Source of the DNA: Escallonia rubra
Taxonomy: Eukaryota > Streptophyta > Magnoliopsida > Escalloniales > Escalloniaceae
DNA: 64,000 nt
NCBI GenBank assembly: GCA_033065855.1
Contig: JAVXUO010000974.1
Location: forward strand, 186,001 to 250,000
Reading direction: 5' to 3'
Both the position numbers and the translations under genes were made by a program. Below the pieces are notes generated by a model, which saw nothing but the letters and a program-made list of their open reading frames with translations, did no database searches and was not told the origin of the DNA. Positions 1 through 10,546 of this stretch are shown piece by piece; position 1 is the first letter of the stretch; every line of letters begins with the position of its first letter.

Positions 1-530
1 AGGTTGTGTGCACTATTAACTTCTTCGACATGTATTTGAAAATTTTCCATATTTCTCCAATCTTTAAAATCATGACTGACAAAAGTACCACCACCCCTTT
101 GCTCTCCATGAGCACTTCTAAATAAGTAGCAACATAAACAATATGCTTCATCTTTTGCTACACTATACTCCAACCAACTCGCATGACGGTCAAACCAAGA
201 AGAAACAAAACGACGAGATTGTTTCCCGAATTGTGTAAATGGAAAATTGTGGCTACGAGGTTGGCAAGGACCTTTCGACCAATATGTTCGTCGAACTTTA
301 TCTCGAATATTGGGACTATAATCCATAATATTCGGATGCAAGCCAGAATCCGCAATAAGCTCATCAGAGTTGAACTCATCACGAATTCTACTTGAACCCC
401 CGAAATCAACATCTCGATGCACAAAATGAGCCTTGTCCGTTACTGTTAAAGTTGAAGACTGTAGAATACTATCTTGATTAGGCTGCGAGGATTCTGCCAA
501 TTTCCCTAGCTTTTTAAAAAACTTATCCAT
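1..530 (-). CDS. hAT transposase, N-terminal part (TTF/ZMYM-type), runs off the window
   Basis: Read on the minus strand from an ATG at 530, the frame stays open for 176 codons to the window edge. It starts MDKFFKKLGKLAE and carries the block typical of plant TTF-type zinc-finger hAT transposases: a GLHPNIMDYS segment, a WFDRHASWLEYS segment and the Cys-rich AYCLCCYLF segment. In such proteins this N-terminal zinc finger binds the element ends, and an RNase H-like catalytic core and a hATC dimerisation domain follow. Both would lie beyond the left edge, so intactness cannot be judged. No frameshift or stop is seen in the visible part. The family call rests on motif recognition. A domesticated ZMYM-type host gene is the alternative, but the TIR found upstream at 2087 favours a transposon. 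Confidence 0.72.
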   Translation of the reverse strand, partial: MDKFFKKLGKLAESSQPNQDSILQSSTLTVTDKAHFVHRDVDFGGSSRIRDEFNSDELIADSGLHPNIMDYSPNIRDKVRRTYWSKGPCQPRSHNFPFTQFGKQSRRFVSSWFDRHASWLEYSVAKDEAYCLCCYLFRSAHGEQRGGGTFVSHDFKDWRNMENFQIHVEEVNSAHN

Positions 531-2087
531 TCTGGAAAAAAAAACACACACGCGCACATTGGAATAAAATCTCAATAATCTCAATATCTCAACACAAATT
601 CACATAGTTAAATAATTGTACATATTATTATATTAACATATTACACTAAATTTAACATATTAAACTAAAATATAAATGTTAACATATTATCATATTAAAC
701 TAAAATTTACTTATTAAACTAAAATAAGCAGTTGAAGCCACCAATGCAAGTGTTGGTCTAAACTTCCATGTGCCTGCAGTAATTTGATAAAAAGAGAGAA
801 AAAATTGAGAATTAGAAATTAAAATATTTCTATTGCCTTAATATTTCACTTTTGTTGCCAACATTATTACTATTTTTTCCTTAATTAGTACTTCTAATTG
901 TGTTTGTACAGTTCTACAAAATTGACACCTAATAATAAGGTGCTTATTTAGAGACGTTGAGGTTCGACCTTTGTAGTATCCATACTTAATTTATTAACCG
1001 AGTAGTGTAGTTGTCTCTGTATTCTTAATGTCCAAATAAATATATCACTCATTCTACCATTCTAATTTTGTTCATTGTAGTAGTTCCATAAACGGAAAGT
1101 ACAGCAGCGCCAAAATCTTATTGGCGAAGCACGTACTAAAGGAGTTAACATATGTAACTCCATGTAAGAAGAATTGGAGCACATCAAATGTCTGTTGAGT
1201 AATCATTTGCACCTACAGAGTACCAAGAAATTTCAACCCCAATCTAAATGAAACTGTTAATTGCAATTTGCAACATAAAGTGAATTGTTTTTACTCTTCT
1301 TTTTATTTGTGTACGCTTTATTCGTTGTTAAGTTATTAGCAACAAATATTTCCAAATAAAAACCACATAATAAGCCTCCCTAACTGCAAACAGGCAATAA
1401 GTCAATAACCACTGAATGCCTACATAAAGGTTTCTGCTTTTGTTCAAATACTTGATGTTGGAAGAGAGATCAGAAATGTTCTAATAACAGAAAATCATTT
1501 TGGGTTATATTACTTATATAGACAGTACTTTCACCACGCGTGCAGAGTCATACCAAAAATTTGAAAGAAGCCCAAACTGCCCAATATTATCAGCAATTCA
1601 GCATCCAAGAGGACCAAGACCAACAAGATCTCAGTCTGAGTGTCTGACCTCATATCTGGTTCTTCAAGGGCGTCGACGCGTCGCGGGACTCGCGGGACTG
1701 CGGGAGGTCGTCGTCCGGTCACGGGCTCACCGCTAACGGCGTCACTCTGTCGTGACTCCCTCGTCGTCGTCGAAGGCTCGAAGCTCCTGTCTGAAGGAGC
1801 AAAGGGGAATGAAGATGTGAAGGACTGAAGTCTGAAGGTCAAGCCGTCAAGGTGGCCGGTGGGTGGGATCTGTCGCCGGTCGGTTCACTGTCCACCGGTG
1901 ATCGGTCGCCGGTGAGACCGTGTGAGAGAGAGAGTCGATTGTGCCTCTCTCGGGGAACGGGTATCGGGGATTGGGGAACGGGTCCCGGGGAACGAGGTCA
2001 GCACGATTACCAAAAAAAATTATTTTTTTTTCCCAAAAGTCAGGGGCTGCTTCAGCCCCCCCTTGTCCTAACGTGCGTCCGCCCCTG
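1..2087 (-). mobile_element. hAT element, 5' half (left end outside the window)
   Basis: The sequence read leftwards from 2087 begins CAGGGGCGGACGCACG, followed by a G-run and GCTGAAGCAGCCCC. This is the usual look of a plant hAT terminus. The transposase start at 530 has the same orientation. The stretch 531-1500 is AT-rich with no other gene seen and probably holds the 5' UTR and an intron. The stretch 1500-2040 is more GC-rich and has only short overlapping ORFs without recognisable domains. A candidate 8-bp target site is 2088-2095, but its partner lies outside the window. Confidence 0.5.
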
Positions 2088-2176
2088 TACACGAAGGCAT
2101 GAATTTCACTTAAGAACATCAAACCATTAAAAGATGACGAGGGCCCTGCCCGGTTCAAATCATGCAGTCTATGTTA

Positions 2177-3392
2177 GGGTAAAATACATATTAGTATCCT
2201 AAAAATACACAAAAAAATTCATCTCAGGACCCATGTATTTAATTGTTATTTGTTAGGGTCTGGAGTTTTGATTATGCTATTAGTGATTACTTTCGTCTAA
2301 ATCCCTAACTTTGCTCATAAACCGTCGGTAGCAAAAGTATCAACCCATGTTTGCTTTTCCTCTCTTATCTTTTTCTACTTCTGTTCTCTTATTCTATTTT
2401 TCCATTCTTTTCTCGAGTAGCCCACTCTACCTTCGCCACCGCCACATGCCAAGGCCCATATAATTACCACAACCCTCGACCATCACTCCGAGAAGACGCT
2501 GCCCCCAAGACCAACACCCCGCCATCTGCAACATCTGCACACCCTCTTTTGGCCACCCTCTATCGTATTCTCTTCGACGTTAATGCCACCATTTTATCAC
2601 ACCCCTCACCTCAAATTCATTGCATAGGTGGGTAGATTTGGTAGGAAGTGTGTGTAGGGGGTGAGGGGGATGAGATGGGTGGTTGCGCGAGTGTGTGTCT
2701 GTGTGTGAGATGGGGCGAACTGGTGGTTGTGCATGCAAGGTGTGCACACACGTGTGTTTGTGTGGGTAGCGATGGGCAATGAAGTAGGGGGAGGGGGGCG
2801 ACCTGTGTGTGTGTGTGTGCGTGCACCCGCGCGTATGTGTGTGATTATACATGTGCAGGGTGTATAGTGTTGGGTGATCAGGGGCAGGGGTGGGGACCAT
2901 GGTGTGTCTTTTGTGTTGTTTTTGTGTATATGAGTTTGTGTGTCTGAGCGCGCGTGTATGTCGGCGAGTCTATGTGTGTGCGCATGTGAGTCTACGTTGT
3001 GTGTGTGTGTCGTAGTGGTCAGGGATGGTGACGGTGCATGTGGCAATGCTTGGTTTGGTGGGTGGGGGTGTGTGGCAGTGCTGGGTTGGTAGTCAGGAAG
3101 TGGGCGCTAGCCCGTGACCGTGGAAGGGAACGGTGGCCGATAGTAGAAGGGGGACAAAATTTTGTTTATTTGCCATAATTACAGGTAAATTGACACTTTT
3201 GCAGAAACAAGGGGAGAGAGGAAAAGTTGCTCCTTACGGTATAAGAGCAAATAGGGGATTTGGATGGAAAAGGTGTTTAAGTACTTGTTAATTGAATAAT
3301 TAAAGCTCCAGACTGATGTATAAAAATCGAAAATAAGAGTTCTGAAGTGAGTTTTTTTATGTAATTTTAGGATACTGATATGTATTTAAGCC
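2177..3392. mobile_element. Non-autonomous MULE with long terminal inverted repeats
   Basis: The first about 170 bp (from GGGTAAAATACATATTAGTA) and the reverse complement of the last about 170 bp (GGCTTAAATACATATCAGTA) align over most of their length, for example CAGTATCCTAAAA and CTGGAG(T/C)TTTAATTAT blocks. Nine-base target duplications flank it: TCTATGTTA at 2168-2176 and TCTATATTA at 3393-3401 (8 of 9 identical). Long TIRs with a 9-bp TSD are the Mutator-like signature. No transposase is present. The interior is a GT-rich low-complexity block. Confidence 0.7.
2640..3110. repeat. GT-rich low-complexity tract inside the MULE
   Basis: Irregular (GT)n with GGGG interruptions. It yields long His/Thr-rich open frames on the minus strand that are composition artefacts rather than genes. 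Confidence 0.75.
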
Positions 3393-3700
3393 TCTATATT
3401 ACATTAGATGAGTAGATGATATGTTTCTGAACCATTGGTATCGAACTCGATTTATTTAGGACCGTCAATGACAAAACAAGAATCTTAAAATTTGTCCATC
3501 CCACACGAGCTTGATCCCGCTATCATTATTGGTAGGCTTTTAGTGAGCCGACAAACTGCGCTTTGGATTTGCACTGACAGTCCTAATTTGATTTTCTAAT
3601 ACACGATCCTAATATACTATACCGGCACCTTAAGTTAGTGGGAGAGTTAACTTACGTTATGTGGCTCAAGAAGTTGTTGAATAAATATTTTTCTTCTTGT

Positions 3701-3703
<3 letters not shown>
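3393..3703. other. Spacer between MULE and NAB gene
   Basis: About 300 bp of ordinary AT-rich sequence. No coding potential, repeat or RNA gene was seen. Confidence 0.5.

Positions 3704-3757
<54 letters not shown>
3704..3757. repeat. Compound microsatellite (AC)n(AT)n
   Basis: About 14 CA/AC units run directly into about 13 AT units. It is likely to be length-polymorphic and sits about 110 bp upstream of a TATA-like motif. Confidence 0.95.
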
Positions 3758-3762
<5 letters not shown>

Positions 3763-3865
3763 GCTGTGTAGTTTTAAAAAAAAAAAGAGTATACACGTGT
3801 CAAACATCCATACATTCAGGTGATTTTCCCTATTTTCTCTATATTTTTATTTAATTTGGAAATGG

Positions 3866-3873
3866 TATAAAAA
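3866..3873 (+). promoter_or_regulatory. TATA-box candidate of the NAB-domain gene
   Basis: TATAAAAA in the sequence GGTATAAAAACTCC, about 680 bp upstream of the chosen start codon. If used, transcription would start near 3895 and give a long 5' UTR (roughly 3895-4547) with several upstream ATGs. A 5' UTR intron is possible, with a GTATGT-like donor near 3960, but its acceptor is not clear. The TSS has not been tested. Confidence 0.3.
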
Positions 3874-4547
3874 CTCCTCTTATTAGGGTTTACTATATTA
3901 AAAAATAAGCTCTCCGTCTCTGTTTCAGTGTTTGAGCTCCGGCCGCCATACTTGCTCCGGTATGTATACCTGGAAACCTTATGTCATCCCTCCCACATTC
4001 AAAGGCACACACTCTCTACCGCCATCTTTGAGATTTCGTCTCGAACATTTGTATGCACTGTTCGCAATTTTACGTTTACCGGCATGGCATTACTTCTGCA
4101 GGCATCCATCCCAGTATCAAGCTTGCTCCGACTTGCAATCTATCTTTATGTCTGTATCTATTTCAAATTTTGAAAATCCCAAGAGACAACAAAGTACTTT
4201 TACTTTTGTGTTTTCATCTTTATGTGGGCATGGGAATTTGAAGCAGTTGTTACAACGTCGTGAGTGTTAAAATGATTTGTAGTAGTAGAAGAAGTGAGTT
4301 TGTTTCCCGTGATGACTTTTATTACCAGCAATTGGTTTTCCTCGAGATCTGCGACTTCTATTGGATCTTCTATTCTTTCCCTTAACAGTATAAAGCGAAG
4401 AGCAGCATTTAGTATTTGTACGGTCTCATTTATTAATCTACAGTCTACTGTTTTCATTACTATTTCTCATAAAGGTTGAGTGAATATATAGACCATTTAT
4501 CCTCTCCTTCTTCGTCGTGTATATTGAAGGCTCTCTTATTCTTATTA

Positions 4548-7500
4548 ATGGTTTCTGGGTCCATGCCTGCACACAGGCAGAATATGGAAGAGAAGTTGAA
4601 GAAAAAAGAAGTAGGAGGTGGTGGTGGAAATTCAGCAGCATCACATGAATCACGTAGGCACAGAAGCAGGAGCAGAAGTGGAAGCAGGAGCTTCTCCTCC
4701 TCCTCCTCCTCCTCCTACTCTAGGTCCAAGCCATCCTGGCTTCTTTTCGCCATTTCTGGTACGTAATGAGCTCTCTCTCTCTCTCTCTCTCTCTCTGTGG
4801 TGTTTGGTACTTCATTTTCTGTGTTCTCGTGATTGGAATGTTAGAAAGTTTTGCTGTAAGTTTAATTTCGAGTGGTGGGAATCAGAGTTGGAAATTGAAC
4901 AAGTCCAGGCTCCCTCTTTTCTTTTCTTTTCCGTGTATGGTAGTTCCATCAAAGTCTTGCACATTTTCAGAATTTTAGGCTCGTTTTCGTATAATTCTGT
5001 TCAAAATAGCTTAAACCAGGACTGGAGGTATGGTTTTGTTGCAACTAAAGTTAGTCATTTCGTAGTTCAAATGATGCAGTGGGTGGGACACAAATTTGCG
5101 ACACAGACAACTTGCGTGCAGAAACAACGTAATAACTTCACAAGAGTCGAAAAATAAGAAAACCACTTTTCTGCTCATGTGCAGTACTTGGCTAACTTTA
5201 AGTCATGGGTCCCTCCCTCCCTCACTATTATGGTCTATATATAGTAGTTATTTTCAGATTTTTATCTCAAAGTTTTTAACACATAATTATATTATTAGCA
5301 TGTCACCTCATATACCTTCTCTGGAGGGACCTTTGTGCTTTCAATGTTTAGTACTTTTTTTTTTTTTTTAGACCACCCGATTTCCGGACACCACATTGGG
5401 AGCCGACTAATCCGGGTTCGAGCCGGGTAGGACCACATGGGCGAAGCTTCCCTACCAAGTTTTAACGCAACTGCATTCCCAGGACTCGAACACGAGACCT
5501 CTGGTTAAGCTAGGACAACCCCTTACCAGCTGACCTACGCGCTTGGTGGTAATGTTTAGTACTTTAGTTAGGTGGGAAAATGAATTACGTGTTACTTTAT
5601 TTGGATATTATTTTTTAAAGTTATTAAGATACTTGCACTTTAGGAAATATCAATTGAAAACAACTTGAATAAAGTCTTTGTGTTACTGGATATCATTATC
5701 AACGCATTTACTGGATATCATTATCAAAGTCTTTGTGTTACTGTATTGTGGTACGTAGTATAATCTCAATGCAATGTGGCCCACTTCCAAAGTGGGTCAA
5801 GACTTGTCTAATTTCAAATACTTGGCCACAGTAGACTAGAAAGGGGGGTATTAGAGTAGGAGGAGAGGTCACTTTCAGCCTACTCCTGCTCTGAACAAGA
5901 ACACACACACACTGGCTGCAGGCACAAAAGTCCAACTCACAAAAAGCTGTTGAAAAAGCATCTCAATCTTACTACCAACGTCTCCCTGGCCGCCTGCTGC
6001 TGCTGCTGCTGCTGGTTTCGAATTTTGAATTTTTAAACTATATTCCAAAAAGATCTCTGCCGAATGCAAACAAAACATCTGCTTTCTATTCAATGCTGTG
6101 TTGCCGTGTTGCAGAAAAGAAAATGATTCCAAAGTTCTGGGTTCGTTTCAGATGCTCATGACCTTTCTATTGACTACACCTTCCTATGTATGATGCCTAG
6201 TACCTACATGCCCCGTTGCTGTTGCTGTTGCTAATGTCAGTCATGGCGGACTACCCGTTTGGATATACTCTCACTCACACATATAACACGCCAAAGCAAG
6301 CTGATTTCATAACCTCCTGCTCTGAATTATTAATGCTTCATACTTGTGCTCTGATTCGGTAGTAACTGAGAGAGTATATGACTATTTTTACTGGCTGGCG
6401 AGTAAAAAGCAAGCAGTGGATTACTTCATGCATCTCGAGAAATAATAATACATTAATGATTATGGTTGTCACGTGAGTCCCATCCAGCTGATATTGACTA
6501 TATTATCATACAGAGTTCTCCCACTGGGGTTCCATTTTCATGATGATGTTAATGTTAAACTCTGGTTTGGAAACTTGAAATCAATCTTGCCACAACGGTC
6601 GAATCGAATATCGTAATGCCCAGTTCCACCATCTTAACTTAATGCCCGGTTGGTGTTTTGCAGACTTGGACGAGAGGCTGAAAGCTATGGCCTGTAACAA
6701 CGCCGAAGAAGACAAGGCCGACGACACGTTTGCCGAACGAGCAGAAGCTTACTACCGCCAGCGCCCTCAGCTGCTATCCCTCCTCCATGACCTCTACAAT
6801 GCCTACCTTGCCTTGGCCGACCGCTATTGCCGGTCTCTCGCCAAGCAGCAGCGCCTCCGCCACCGCAGTCAACGCTCTTCCCCAGTCTCAGCCATACGTT
6901 TCGATTATTCACACGACGATAATGGAGACGGCGGCGACATAGATTCTGATGACGCCGAGAGCTCTCTGTCCTACCAGGCCGCATCGCACGCTGCTGCAGT
7001 GGACGCCGACACGATCGTGGCAGAGCTAGTCATGAAGACGGTGGAGTTCGAGATTATGGCGGACGAGGAGGAAAGGTGGAAGGAGGAGTCGTCGAGGAAG
7101 ATAGAGCTGCAGAGGAGCCTGCTGGAAGTGCTGGAGTCCGAGAGGCTGATACTGCTGAACGAGAACGGGAGGCTGGGCTACAGGGTGTCGGCGTTGGTGG
7201 AAGAGAACAAAGGGTTGGCATCGGAGTCCCTGTTCATGAGGAGGAAGGCGGGGGAGCTGGCCAGGTGCGTGCTGCAGGTGCGGGAGGATCACAGGGTCTG
7301 CATGCTCAGCCGCAAGATCGAGGATCTGCAGGGGCAGATACACCGCTTGGAGAAGCGGAACAAGGAGTACTACGAGCAGCTGGTGAAGCAGGAGGGCGAA
7401 GCCAAGAGGAGCTTGAAGCTCCTCAAGGAGGAGGGCAAGGAGGTGACGCTGGAGGACTGCTTTCAGGTGAAGGAGAAAGAAGACGAAGCTGCCTCCGTGA

Positions 7501-7652
7501 CCAGCACCATTAGCAGCAGCGTCGCCAATCTGATAATCAAGGGCCGCGGGCACGCCAGAGGGGGTGGGAAGAAGGCCTCCAAGCTGTGGGGCCGGGTCAA
7601 GAAGTTTGACATGTTCATGTGCGGGCCCCATGTCAACTCCACTGGCTGCTGA
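4548..7652 (+). CDS. NAB-domain (NETWORKED/KIP1-like) actin-binding coiled-coil protein
   Basis: Two exons: 4548-4758 and 6664-7652. The donor is TCTG|GTACGT and the acceptor is TTTTGCAG|ACTTGG; joining them recreates the Asp codon of the DLDERLK motif. The product is 399 aa. Residues 20-60 form a Gly/Ser/Arg-rich linker. The NAB domain is about 61-130, with KPSWLLFAIS, DTFAERAEAYYRQRPQLL and LYNAYLALADRY, the plant-specific actin-binding module of the NET superfamily. Residues about 170-300 are strongly charged and heptad-like (coiled coil). The C-terminus is basic with a Cys near the end. NET proteins link actin to membranes; the subfamily (NET3/NET4-like) is an inference. ATGs at 4563 and 4584 are in-frame alternatives. 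Exon 2 is much more GC-rich than the surrounding TEs. No break was found. Confidence 0.88.
4759..6663 (+). other. Intron of the NAB gene (1.9 kb)
   Basis: A phase-1 GT-AG intron splitting the NAB domain after residue 70. It contains a (CT)13 tract at 4771-4796 just after the donor, a complete SINE at 5358-5550, a local duplication at about 5667-5743 (GGATATCATTATCAA and TCTTTGTGTTACTG each twice), and a (CTG)7 tract near 5996-6016. No other gene was seen. Confidence 0.85.
5358..5550 (-). mobile_element. tRNA-derived SINE with perfect 15-bp target duplication
   Basis: Read on the minus strand it starts CCACCAAGCGCGTAGGTCAG. It has an A-box-like TAGGTCAGCTGGTAAGG and a B-box-like GTGTTCGAGTCC, then a tRNA-unrelated body, and ends in a poly(A) run (poly-T on the plus strand at 5358-5369). 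The 15-base duplication AATGTTTAGTACTTT is at 5343-5357 and 5551-5565, identical on both sides. The perfect TSD and A-tail indicate a fairly young LINE-mediated insertion in the NAB intron, antisense to the gene. Confidence 0.85.
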
Positions 7653-8000
7653 GCGAGCGAGCCCCCCCCCCCCCCACCTGACTGATTGCTAGCTTGGATG
7701 AAGGGTATATTGTATATATTAACTTATATTGTTTAAGTAGCTGGCTGGCTGGCTGGCCTGATGCAGTAATGTCTAGTGGCTTCTTTGGTGTCAATTAACT
7801 GACATTTGATCTTTAGAAGGAAGCCCTGCTTTTTAACGTTAATGGAGAACTCACTTTTGAGAGGATAAAGCGAATAACCTTTTTAGTTCAGTTTGGTGGC
7901 AAACAGACACATGGTCTGAATCAAATGTAGTGCTTGTTTGAACCTTTTGCATATTGTCTTCTTTCTAAATTTCTTCGCTCATTTTCTATTTTTTATTCTT
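7653..8000 (+). other. 3' flank/UTR of the NAB gene
   Basis: It follows the TGA at 7650-7652 and starts with a 12-base C-run and a short (CTGG)n. No poly(A) signal can be assigned with confidence and no other gene was seen. Confidence 0.4.
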
Positions 8001-9453
8001 GGGTTAATTACTCACGGCACCTCTGAAGTTTACCTTAAATTACACATGGACCTCCCTATCTTTTGAAAATTACACTTTGCTCCATTTCTTCGACGGTGTT
8101 AACGGTGTGATGCAAAAAGACATTTTTACCCTTATATATTAACTACACAGTATCGTCTTGGATTTTGGAGGGACTGTCTGGCTCTTCACTCTTGGCTACA
8201 CTGGCCGGAATCGGCCATCGAGGACCGGATACGCTGCCGACAGTAGTGATTCCATGGCTGTTTTGGAGGTTGCGGCGGGCGGTGCTTCCAATGGAGCGCG
8301 ACGGTGTCATGCATGCGGCTTTGGGTTCACCGGTGATGAAGTCGTGCGGTGCTCGGTGTCACAGTGGTGCGCGGGGGTGTTGGGCGGTACTTCCGGTGAG
8401 GGGCGTGGCCAGAGAGAGAGGGGTGGCTGACCACGAGATGGCACCGAAGATGGCGCAGATGATAAATCCCGCGCGGTGGTGGCTGCGGCGCGGTGGTCGC
8501 TGCTGTTGTGTCGTGGTGTACACTGTAAGTGACGCCGGAGTCCATCACCGGAGAAGAAGCCGGCGGAGGAGAAAAAGTCCACCGTTGCCGAGAAGGCCCC
8601 CGCCGAGAAGAAGCCCAAGGCCAGCAAGAAGCTCCCCAAGGAGTACGAATTATCAATTTTGGCACGCATTATCAATTTTGGCATGTATGCGCGCGAGTTC
8701 TGATGGGGCTGAGAAATAGAAGGAAGAAAAAAAAAACTTATGTCTTATTTTTATTGCTTGTTGTGACTGTTGGGAAGGAAGAAAAAAGTTTGTGTCCTGT
8801 TTTCTGGGTATTTTATTTGTTTGATTGGCGACGAGGTGGCGGTTGGCGGGGAGGAGGTAGCCGGCGGGGAGGTGGCGGTGACGAAGGAGTAGGAGGTGTC
8901 GTTGCCGCCAGTAGTTGGAATCAGAGAGAGAGAGAGAGAGAACTGGGGTCTGATTTGTTCTGATCGAATTTTGTAGAGAGAGAGAGAGAGTTGGGTCTAA
9001 TTCGCCGCCGGTATCTTGATCAATTTTTGTTCTGATTTGCAACTTGCATAAAACTTATATCTAGCATTTCTTCTCTCTTGCTTGCTTGATGAGTTCTTTG
9101 TTATAGATCCTTGACATTTTTTGGTTAGAAGAGAAAGAATGAAGGGAAGGAAGAAAGAGAGGAACAAGGAGAAAAAAAAAGGTCTGTAAGGGGGAAAAAG
9201 AAAGAAGAAGAAGAAGAAAAACCCTAAAGGGCAAATGGGGGTTTTACCCAAGAAAGGGAGGACATTTTGGGGATGAAAAATCCAAAAAGTTAAGTGTCAG
9301 GGAATCTTTAGACAGAGTTAGGGTCTCCGTCAATTTTGTGGGGCTCCGTGAAATGCGGGTACAAACCTGGGGGAGTGGAGGTAATTTTCAAAAGATATGG
9401 GGGTCCGTGTGTAATTTAGGGTAAACCTCAGGGGTGCCGTGAGTAATTAATCC
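8001..9453. mobile_element. Pack-MULE-like element with a captured histone H2B fragment
   Basis: The left end reads GGGTTAATTACTCACGGCAC and the reverse complement of the right end GGATTAATTACTCACGGCAC. The inverted similarity continues for about 100 bp, including TTTGAAAATTAC. Candidate 9-bp target duplications are TTTATTCTT (7992-8000) and TTTATTTTC (9454-9462), 7 of 9 identical, so an old insertion. The interior is GC-rich, unlike the flanks, and holds a 32-codon histone H2B N-terminal tail fragment plus (GA)n tracts at about 8922-8940 and 8976-8990. There is no transposase. GC-rich captured host sequence between MULE TIRs is the definition of a Pack-MULE. Confidence 0.72.
8548..8643 (+). 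pseudogene. Captured histone H2B N-terminal tail fragment
   Basis: In the frame starting CCG at 8548 the translation includes PEKKPAEEKKSTVAEKAP and AEKKPKASKKLPKE, the Lys/Ala/Pro-rich tail characteristic of plant histone H2B. The histone-fold part does not follow; similarity stops at about 8643 and AT-rich sequence begins. An in-frame TGA lies just upstream (8530-8532), so the fragment is not translated as H2B. ATG-initiated ORFs crossing it (from 8165 and 8529) are in other frames. A short Lys/Glu-rich protein from another family could look similar, but the order of the repeated PAEKK blocks matches H2B closely. Confidence 0.75.
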
Positions 9454-9897
9454 TTTATTTTCTTACAAAAACAAATGAATGCTTGATTACCTAGTTTTTC
9501 TTTTGGATGTCTGATTATCCAGTTTTTCTTTGGTACTGGTTGCAGTGGCGATGGTGGGGCATGGCCGGCGGTGGCCCGGGGGGGGGGGGGGGGGGGTTCT
9601 CAAAACAAAAATCAAAACTGGAAACCCAAAACTCCAAAATAGAAATTGAAAAAAAAAGTCCTATTTTAAAAACTTGTTTTCAAAATTAAAGGAAAAAAAT
9701 GAAAACTGTATGTCAAACGTGTTTTTTTTCTCCAGTTTACAAAATTGGAGAATTTTTTTTGAAACCAACCAGTTTTCAAATGCTACCTTCGTGTGACCAA
9801 AGCTTTGACTTCTCTATGATGTGATGTACTCAATTTCTTCACGCGCCAATCACATGAATGGGAAAATTTTATGCAACATGTTAAAGTCGGAAGTAAA
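9454..9897. other. Unassigned spacer with poly-G tract
   Basis: A pure G-run of about 19 bases lies near 9579-9597 and is followed by A-rich sequence. No gene was seen. Confidence 0.4.
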
Positions 9898-10541
9898 GGT
9901 GAGTATGCTTTGGTTTGGTTCGGTTTACAACTCCAAAATCGAACCGAACTAAACACTATTGGTTCAGATGGTTCAATTGTTTTGAACAGTTTGATTTGAT
10001 CGATTTGCATCAGTTTGCACTCATGTAAAGAAATTGTCCCTTTACACAGTTATTATTCAATCTAAATACTAACATTATATCTTATTTAAATTGTACATAA
10101 TCTTGTTACATTCAATATCTAAGTGCTCGTGTTAGCATAAGATGCAGACATTATATTACAACAAAAACTCAATTATGCTTTTGTCATGAACATACGAGAA
10201 ATAATGAGCAATTGTACATGCTCAGAACATAATTAGTTAGTGGGAAAAAAAATCACGCCGAAAATTGTAGACTGAAGGAAGACAATGCCCTATCTGCCTG
10301 GTTGTGACAGTGGGAAAGCTATTGAGGATTAGACTTTTGTGTTATCCGTGCACTCATTATTTTCTTTTCTATTAACTTTCAATGATTCGCTTATATGGGT
10401 TTGCTTAGTACTATGTATGTAAAAATTATCAATGAATGTCACAAAAAATAGAGTAGTATATCGTAAACCGGTTCAGTTCAGGTTCCGTTCGGTTTGTGAT
10501 TGGTTTCAAAAGAGTGATATGTAAACCGAACTGACCCAAAC
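9898..10541. mobile_element. hAT-like non-autonomous element with GGTTCGGTTT subterminal repeats
   Basis: The left part has TTTGGTTTGGTTCGGTTTAC and CGAACCGAACTAAAC. The reverse complement of the right part has TTTGGGTCAGTTCGGTTTAC with further CCGAAC copies. This inverted arrangement of GGTTCGGTT motifs about 0.6 kb apart resembles known plant hAT-type MITEs. The TSD is not resolved because a solo LTR has inserted at the right edge. Confidence 0.4.
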
Positions 10542-10546
10542 CTAGG

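Noticed and set aside
2580-3046. Long His/Thr/Ser-rich ORFs on the minus strand
   Set aside because: They are translations of an irregular (GT)n tract inside a MULE.
7026-7631. 201-codon minus-strand ORF
   Set aside because: Shadow of the GC-rich NAB gene exon 2.
8438-8470. MAPK... start resembling the H2B N-terminus
   Set aside because: It is in a different frame from the H2B fragment and diverges after four residues.
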